Part shown: positions 56,560 through 64,000 of the stretch, piece by piece
How the letters are laid out: every line of letters begins with the position of its first letter
How positions within the stretch are numbered: position 1 is the stretch's first letter
Assembly: GCA_032871835.1 (NCBI GenBank)
Contig: CM065300.1
Location: 69,203,192-69,267,191, forward strand
Source of the DNA: Dipteronia dyeriana
Taxonomy: Eukaryota; Streptophyta; Magnoliopsida; Sapindales; Sapindaceae
Direction: 5' to 3'
DNA length: 64,000 nucleotides
Translations under genes and position numbers: made by a program
Notes under the pieces: generated by a model
What the model saw: the letters and a program-made list of their open reading frames with translations, nothing else
Told to the model about the DNA's origin: nothing
Databases searched by the model: none

Positions 56560-59500
56560 TCACATGGCGGCGATGTTTGGCCAAATGACTCCTTGGTCAT
56601 AAGTGCCCAGATTGGTCACCGGAAAGTCAGGAGAATCCTGATAGATAATGGAAGCTCGGTAGACTTTCTTAATGTAGCCGTTTACGATCAACTCAGGTTA
56701 GACCGAAATGACCTAAAACCTTTCCATACCCCACTCAGAAGATTCAAGGGAATTGAGGTCAGGTCAATCAGGACGGTAAAGCTACCTGTGAAGATTGGAG
56801 TGGCACCCTGCTAGAGAACTGTATTGCTCGACTTCGTGGTGGTAGACCTGGACAATTGGCCATATAATGCACTATCGGGATGACCATTCCTGAATAAAAC
56901 TAAGGCCGTAGCAGTCACTTATGCCTTAATGATAAAATTCTCAACCGAACAGGGGGTCGGGGTAGTCAAGGGATCCCAAGAGATGGACCGAAGAGCTAAC
57001 CTGTCAGTAAACAAGGACAAGAATGAACAGGTTTGCACTATAACACAGCCGAGTCAAAATGAAAAGCCATTATCATTCGAATTCGATCCAAGGGAAGAGC
57101 CGAATGAATCTAAAACTGAACCGGTCGAAGAAATCACCTTGAAAGAAGATGAACCAGACAAAAATGTCAAGGTCGAGGCCAACCTAGAAGGAAGAGTCAA
57201 ACAAAGCGTCATTGATCTACTTACAGAATATAGGGATATGTTCCCTTGGAGTCATGAATACATGGTCAGGATAGATGCCCGAATATTATCTCACCATCTT
57301 ACAGTAGATCCGAATGCAAAACTGGTGATACAAAAGAGAAGATCATTCAATCTTGAAAGAAGTCTGGCAATCAAACAAGAAGTAGAGAAGCTACTCGTTG
57401 TAGGATCGATTAGACATGTCAATTACCCTCAATGGGTGGCTAATATAGTCCACGTCCAAAAGAAGAATGGACAGTGGAGAATGTGTGTAGATTTCACAGA
57501 TCTGAATAAGCATGCCCGAAAGACAATTTTCCACTCCCGAGGATAGATCAATTGATGGACGCTACATCATGCCATGAGCTAATCAGTTTCATGGATGCCT
57601 ATTCGGGATATAACCAAATCCGGATGAACAAGATTGACGAGGAAAGAGCAGCGTTCACGACTGATCAGGGTTTGTTCTGTTACACAGTAATGCCCTTCTG
57701 ATTAAAAAATGCAAGAGCAACATATCAAAGGCTGGTCAACAGAATCTTCGCACGACAGATTGGAAGAAACATGGAAGTATACATTGATGACATACTGACC
57801 AAGAGCATCACGGCAGATAAACACACTTCAGACTTGCGAGAAACATTTGATGTCTGGAGGAGATACCAAATGAAGTTAAATCCGAACAAGTGTTTATTCG
57901 GGGTTCCTTCAAAAAGATTCTTCGGTTTTCAAGTTCACCAAAGAGGAATCGAAGTCAACCCAGAGAAGATCCGGGCCCTGCAGAAAATGACTTCACCGAG
58001 GACACTCAAAGAAGTACAGCGTCTAATGGGATGTTTAGCTTCCTTATGAAGATTCATCTTAAAAGCCACAGACAGATGTGCACCATTTTTCAAAGTAATT
58101 AGAAAAAGGAAAGGACTTGAATGGAATGAAGAGTGCGAGCACGCATTCTTAAAAATTAAAGAATACTTAGGACAGGCTTCCATCCTTTCAAAACCTCAGA
58201 TGTGGGAGACACTTCAACTATACTTATCAATTACAGAACTGACAGCAAGCTCAGTCTAGTCAGAACAGAAGATGGAGTATAAAAACAGTGTATTACACCA
58301 GCAAGACACTTCTACCAGCTGAGACCAGATATTTACAGGTAAAAAAGATAGCCCTGACACTAGTTTCAGCAGCAAGGAAGCTAAGGCCATACTTTCAGGC
58401 TCATACAATCCAGGTTCTCATCGATTGCCCATTGAAACAGATTTTACAGAAAAAAGAGATTTCATGGAGATTAACCAAATGGGCAATATAGCTAAGTGAA
58501 TTCGATATCCACTACATCCCCAAAACATCTCTCAAAGGGTAAGCAGTGGTAGATTTTATAGCAGAATTCACATAACCGAACCTGGAAGCAAAAAAAATGT
58601 TGGGTAAAAGTTTCAGATGGAAACTCTATGTTGATGGCTTTTCAAACACTCATGGCAGCGGGGCAGGGATTGTAGTATGCACTCTAGAAGGAGATGATGT
58701 CAAATGTGTCATGAAGTTTGACTTCAAAGCAACTAACAATCAAGCCGAGTACGAGGCACTACTAGCTGGACTCAGAGTCTGCATAGCTCTCAGGGCAGAT
58801 GAGGTTGAGATATTCAGCGATTCACAGGTAGTTGTCAACTAAGTCCTGGACGAGTACCAAGTCAAGAATGAAAGCATGATAGCTTACCGTGACATTGCAA
58901 AACAGCTCCTCCAAAAATTTAAAGAATATAAGATTGCCCAGATCCCCAGGGAGGAGAATGAAAAGGCAGATGCATTATCCAAGCTAGCGTCAGCAACAAC
59001 CACAATCAGGCCAAAGACTATCCCGGTTGCACATCTACTTAAACCGAGCAAAGCTGAACTAAGAAACTTGGAAATTTCAAAAATCCGAACATCGCCAGAC
59101 GGTTGGATGACTTAGCTAAAAAGGTTCTTGGAAGAAGGCGTGCTCCCAGAAGATCCCTTATAAGCAAAACATATCAGGTATAGATCAACCAGGTACACAC
59201 TGGTTGGAGGAGAACTATATATAAGGGGGTATTCCCGAACACTCCAAAGATGTGTGTCAGAAGAAGATACATATCGGATATTACAGGAAATCCATGGAGG
59301 AGTTTACGGAAACCACACTAGGGGAAAAATTTTGGCACATAAGGTACTCAGGCAAGGCTATTATTGGCCTACTCTATTCTCAGATGCACAACAGTGTTCA
59401 GAAAGTTGCAATTCTTGCCAAAGGATTGCTAATGACATCCGACACCCCCCTGAGCAGCTCAGAAACCTCACGTCCCCATGGCCATTATCCATGTGGGGTT

Positions 59501-60342
59501 TGGATCTAATCGGGCCAATACAAGCTGAGACAGGGGGTGGAGAGAAGCATGCCCTAATAGCCGTTGACTATTTCACGAAGTGGGAGAAGCTAAAGCATTA
59601 GTGCATATCACAGAAGCAAACACCACAAATTTTGTGAAAAAGAATATACTTTATAGGTTTGGAGTCCCAAACAATATAATCACTGACAAAGGCACTCAGT
59701 TCGACAACCTGAAATTCAGACAGTTGTGTAAAGAGTCTCAGATTGCCAATTACTATGCCACACCTGCCCACCCTCAAACAAATTGGTAGGTGGAAGCAGT
59801 GAACAAAATCATCAAGCACACAATCAAAGCAAAGCTAGATGCCAAGAAAGGAAGCTAGGTTGAAAAGCTTCCCGAAGTATTATGGGCGTATCGGACAACA
59901 GCAATAACATCAACAGGAGAGAGTCCATTCAGTTTAACGTTTAGAACAGAAGCTGTTATCCCCCATAGAAACATCGTATACGTCACCTCGGGTCAGGTTA
60001 TATGATGAAGATCAGAACATTGATATGCTATTACAAAGTCTAGATGAGCTAGAAGAGAAAAAGGAGAAATCCCGAATACAAAATATGGCATATCAGCAAA
60101 GAATAGCTCGTCATTACAACTCTCAAGTTCGGGTTAAAAAATTCCAGCTAGGAGACCTAGTACTCAGGAAGGTGTCATTGAACACAAAAAATAAAGCTGT
60201 TGGTTCCCTGGCTGACAAATAGGAAGGCCCATACAAAGTCGAAGGAATAGCTGGCCATAGAGCATATTGGATTGCACGACCCAATGGAGGGGTTTTACCC
60301 TGACCATGGAATGCCCAATATCTGAAGATTTTTTATCCTTAA
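56560..60342 (+). pseudogene. Gypsy copy B pol: protease, RT, two RNase H, integrase
   Basis: Protease 56570-56930 with catalytic-type ILIDNGSSVDFL. RT about 57150-58060 with MCVDFTDLNKHAR, FMDAYSGYNQIRM and YIDDILTKS. RNase H-like domain 58090-58260. Second RNase H 58600-59000 with WKLYVDG, NNQAEYEALLAGL and EIFSDSQVVVN. Integrase 59250-60340 with its zinc region, GLDLIGP, DYFTKW, ITDKGTQFDNL (Asn to Lys beside the second Asp) and HPQTN.. . Two RNase H domains point to the Tat group. Many stops match copy A (near 57700, 58257, 58541, 59113, 59787, 59857, 60220). Copy B alone has a one-base loss after DYFTKW (59580), a stop after VVVN (58840) and a stop in the C-terminal part (60301). Confidence 0.9.
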
Positions 60343-61221
60343 ATTATTTTTTGTTCTTTTTTCTAGTCAGGACAATTTCAGTTAGGATAAATATTAGCTG
60401 TGGAATTTAAAACTTTATTGATTTTGCAGTTATGAATAAAAAATCGAACTCGGGATTTCCAAAAGAAAAGCTTCGAACTTAAGATTTCCAAAAGAAAGCA
60501 TATGATAATAAGAACATATGGAAGACAAGCTTGATAATAAGAACATGCAAATAGAATACTTGGGACCATTAAATCCCAAATGGACGGAGAAGCTCGATGG
60601 AGCATGCCAGCTGAGCAAGGTCAAATGATCTTCTTAAAAAGGTAAACCCGATGCACTAGCTCGGAACGCTATCGGGAAAAATTCTGGTGAAATGCGTAGT
60701 TGTACCCTTGCACATAAAAACTAGGGAGACGTCCTCGGTAATGCATAAGGACTCGAACATATGATTATTGTGAGCCATGATGTAATGTTCGGGTAGCAAC
60801 CATGTATGAAATGCAAGTATAAACATACTTGTCTGTTTTAAGATGACACTGTTAATAACATACTTGGCATGAAAAATTATTCGGGGAACGAAACCGGCTT
60901 AATAAGACACTCGGTCAAATTACCTGAACACCAGAAATAGCCAGTTTAATAAGATACTTGGCATAAAAATTGCAAGAGCCAGTTTAATAAGATACTTGGA
61001 GGTCAAAGATATTCGGAAAACAACCAATTTAATAAGTACCCGAATATTAGAGTCGAAAAACATACTCGGCAACAGTCAAGAAATTTCTTTAGCAATGAAA
61101 ATAAATAAAGACCATTCAGTGCAGAAAAGATAAACTTGATTTTATTAATCTCTAAAGAATTCTTTAAGAGTTGTAGAAATCTACAAAGAATTACAATGAA
61201 TTTTTTACAATTCTTTAAAAA
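60343..61221 (+). repeat. Gypsy copy B spacer with short tandem repeats
   Basis: Same block as 25420-26300, with the repeated TTTCCAAAAGAAA, ATGATAATAAGAAC and TTTAATAAGATACTTGG units (about 60440-60560 and 60895-61040). No gene on either strand. Confidence 0.7.
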
Positions 61222-64000
61222 TCAAGGCTGTGAGGATTTCGAGCCCTTGCCAATACTCGGTTCAGGCACCATCTCGTACTCGCGGAGCAGACTTTCTTTT
61301 GAAGGCCAAGCAATTGTGTCAACTGAGTCATCCATCCATTGGCTGTAATCCTCTCCTGGAATCGGCCCGACATCAGGCTCCACACCCTCCACGACCGACT
61401 CTTGACTGGCATAGAATGAGGCCAAGCAATTGTGTTCGGATGGAATCTCTAAATGCATAGAATGAGGCTCGTTGCCTCGGCTACAACAGTAAGCTCTCCA
61501 TTCCTTCTTCTAAGTTTGAAGAGACTCCAATGACCGATCCACATAATGTTTGACTGACAGCTCCCAATTTGTTCGGGCCTTCTCAGTTGCCCGATTCTTG
61601 ACTTTAAAGAATTCGTCAGCTGAAACCAGCCCTCGTTGAAACTCCCGAAGGAGAAGAGCATTGTAGGCAAGGGATTTTTGGAAATGATCCACCCCTTGTA
61701 CTTCATGTTCCAGCCTGGCCTCTCGGGATAAGGATTCGACTGTTAACGCTTGGAGCTCCAGATCTTCAATTTTCTGCTCATACGTCGACTTAGACTGCTC
61801 CGCTTCCTGCTTGACCTTGAGCATAGATTCCTGGGTAGAAGACAATAAGTTCTGAAGTGATGTTGCTTTATCTTCTACCGAAGAAGCCCTTTCCTTGGCC
61901 TCCATCTACTTTGCCAGACTGTGGTCGGCAAAAACTTGTGCAGATCCACCCTCCTATTGGTAAGCCGTTTCGATCCGAGCACGTTGATCCTCACTTTCCT
62001 TTAGCTGAGCTTCCCGACCCCTTATTCGATCAACTTGATGTTGCTACGTCTGAACTAGCTCAGCGAATTCAGCCACCATCTACAAAAAAGGTTTAATTAA
62101 AAATATGAAAATCAGGCAAACAAGCAAAACAACTAAAGAAAAGGGTAACTTACATAAGATGCATCATTGAAAAAATTATAAAGACGGTCAGTCAAAGAGC
62201 CATCTCGGAAACAGCTCCAACGGTCATCTCCGATAAAAGCCCGACTAGATGACATCTCCCGTAGCATATCCTGGGGAGAAGGATATGAAGGAACCCCCGA
62301 GGATTCAACCCCTATATTTCTAACCTCGAGGGTAGGGGAACCCTTGTTTTGCTCTGAAACCGCTGCATCCGTTGAAAGCTCCAACATCAACGCTCGGAGG
62401 AATCTCATCCATAACATCTTCATCGCTAGAATCAATGAATGAGACCAACCGAGGGACCTTAAGTGAGCGAGTCGGGGAGTTGACTGTTTTTCACTTCTCA
62501 CCCCGAGAATGGTAGAAGCTCAGATTTGTTGCTGGATCTTTCTGAGTGTCATCCCGGAAGGAGTCGAAGAATTCAGGATCCATAGGTTCTTGTCCCATGG
62601 AGGTACTACCTCCATCACCAGCTTCTGACCGTTTAGTAGGCTCCACACCAGGACCCTCGCTTTGCCTTTCCCCGTCATTAGGCGGATGGGCATGATCCGT
62701 TGGGCCACTCAGATCACTTGACTCCCTTGCGGTAGGTTGAACGATGTCCTAGGGGACATATTCAAGAATTTGCTCTTCGACCGCGTCAGTTTCCTTGTCA
62801 CATTCAGTCGGGCCAATGGCTTCATTGCTCTGACGAGAAGTCTCTTTTCGACTCGCCTGAATAATTGATTTCACTTGGCGAGCCTAAAGATCGCAGACGT
62901 CGTCCGTATCATACACTTAGAAGAAAAAAGGAACCGTGTCAGAATGCAAAACAAAAAATATATAATGAAAGGAAAGAGTTACAAAAATCACTTACATCGC
63001 CTGCAGTAGCCCAAAATCTTTTCGAAGAAGCTGAACTCAATCTTTTTCGACTCAACGAAGAGATAAGTCTTGCTCCTCTTCTCCAAAGTTTGAACTGCCG
63101 CCCGAGCAAGTTTGGTCAGCTCCGCATCGTTGTACTCGATTTTCTTTTTGTTCCAAATCTCGGGGGAATAAAAGAAACAGGGACCTTCAACACCGTTCGA
63201 GTACCCTTAGCTGAAATAGTAACTTCAAACCCGAGACTCTCTTCGGTGAAAAACCAATTGTTCCTCCAGAACTTGTTGGACGTAGGAAATCCCCATATAA
63301 AACACCTCTTTTTAGGGTCATCGGAGATATCAGCTTCCTGACTCACTTTTGTCCCCTTAGGGACCAAACAATCTGGCGATTTAGACATAAGGAAGTAGGT
63401 CCCCGACTTGCCCGATTGTCTCAAAGCAAAGAAGTGCCTGATTTCATTTGGGATGGCGGTGATAAGTTCATCCGGTTGTACATGTTCCACATGCAAATCA
63501 AAATTTTGTAGCTATTCGGGGCCAGCTGAGCCGGAGAAATCTCTGTTTCAGCCAAAAACCAGGCAATGAACGGCTGGAAGGGAAGAGTGACTCCGCAGCA
63601 GAGCATGGATCCATAGATTGCCACCATACCCAGGGGAGGATTCCATGCAACTTTATCACCCGCAAGAATCAGAGTGACCGAGTCGGCCAGATCGAATCAT
63701 TAACGATACTTTTCTATCTCGTCTGCCCTACATTTGGCTCGGTATCAAACCTGCTCGGCAAATAGCAAAGAAAGAAAGCCGAGATGTTCTGAATGCCTCT
63801 TCAACATCGTTCTCATTGACACTCTTCTCATTGATCAAAATATCACCTGAGTTGTGCTTACGGACTTCACTTCTGCTTTGATGTTTTCCCATCTTTCAAA
63901 GAGGTACCCTTTGATCAAAAATATCAGAATCAGAACTATATGAAGAACTCGATACAGGGCTAAAGGTGACATCGGGTTGAAGCCCAGAAACATCAACTTC
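61222..64000 (-). pseudogene. Antisense gene of gypsy copy B, continuing past the window end
   Basis: The counterpart of 26310-29213. From the window edge: an acidic Ser-rich start, the shared in-frame stop, and MGKHQS (ATG near 63892). Then the globular part (63421-63627 YGSMLCCGVTLPFQPFIAWF; 63116-63496 IRHFFALRQSGKSGTYFL, FWRNNWFF) in two frames, a linker (62133-62708) and a long coiled-coil-like tail (61510-61905, EDKATSLQNLLSSTQESML, QEAEQSKSTYEQKIEDLELQ). It ends with an acidic C-terminus (61222-61458, PDVGPIPGEDYSQWMDDSVD). An intron at about 62080-62155 has GTAAGT donor and TTTTTTGTAG acceptor on minus. The coil and acidic tail are better preserved than in copy A. Role unknown; the similarity to PF04195 is from memory. 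Confidence 0.65.

Overview
This is a gene-poor, AT-rich stretch of a flowering-plant nuclear genome, almost entirely nested transposable elements. The evidence is Ty1/copia and Ty3/gypsy LTR retrotransposons with plant-type primer sites (copia primed by initiator tRNA-Met), a gypsy element of the Tat type (two RNase H blocks, antisense gene), and two Mutator-like elements (MULEs) carrying a Ulp1-like protease gene. The species cannot be named. I see no intact host gene, tRNA, rRNA or CRISPR. All identities are by eye; no database search was run.

Layout. 1-2777: 5' end of a gypsy element on the minus strand (gag remnant, primer site, LTR). 2778-5216: AT-rich spacer. 5217-33245: MULE-1, with a terminal inverted repeat (TIR), a Ulp1-like gene (+) and a MURA transposase pseudogene (-). 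It is opened by a solo copia LTR (6820-9232, TSD GTTAT) and by a TGATA...TATCA LTR (10269-31556, TSD CAGAC). Inside the latter sits copia-1 (11478 to 30723, TSD GTTGG/GTCGG). Inside the left LTR of copia-1 sits copia-2 (from 13071, minus strand, nearly complete). At 22640 copia-2 joins abruptly to gypsy copy A (pol, antisense gene, 3' LTR to 30609). 33246-44728: a different LTR (copia-3) that landed in the MURA gene of MULE-1 and was itself hit by MULE-2 (33678-44358), which carries its own inserted LTR element (36519-39136).

44729-64000 repeats earlier material: the copia-2 right LTR again (44729-46902), the missing second half of the copia-1 left LTR (with another LTR element, 47229-49395), a rump of copia-1 pol with an inverted gag insert, the copia-1 right LTR, and gypsy copy B from its 5' LTR (53771) to the window end.

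The target-site duplications fit only if 44729 onward is a second copy of a block that starts within the copia-2 right LTR (about 20475). The left ATAAG flank of copia-2 is at 13066 and the right one at 46903. The gypsy ATAAT flanks are at 53766 (copy B) and 30610 (copy A). So one ancestral nest was duplicated in tandem, and copy A then lost about 10.7 kb at 22640. Both gypsy copies share many stop codons and frameshifts, as this predicts.

Nothing here looks able to move by itself. The most notable items are the duplication, palindromic subterminal arrays at both ends of MULE-2, a Ulp1-like protease whose catalytic Cys codon is now Phe, the antisense gene of the gypsy element, and GC-rich palindromic blocks recurring in several LTR elements.
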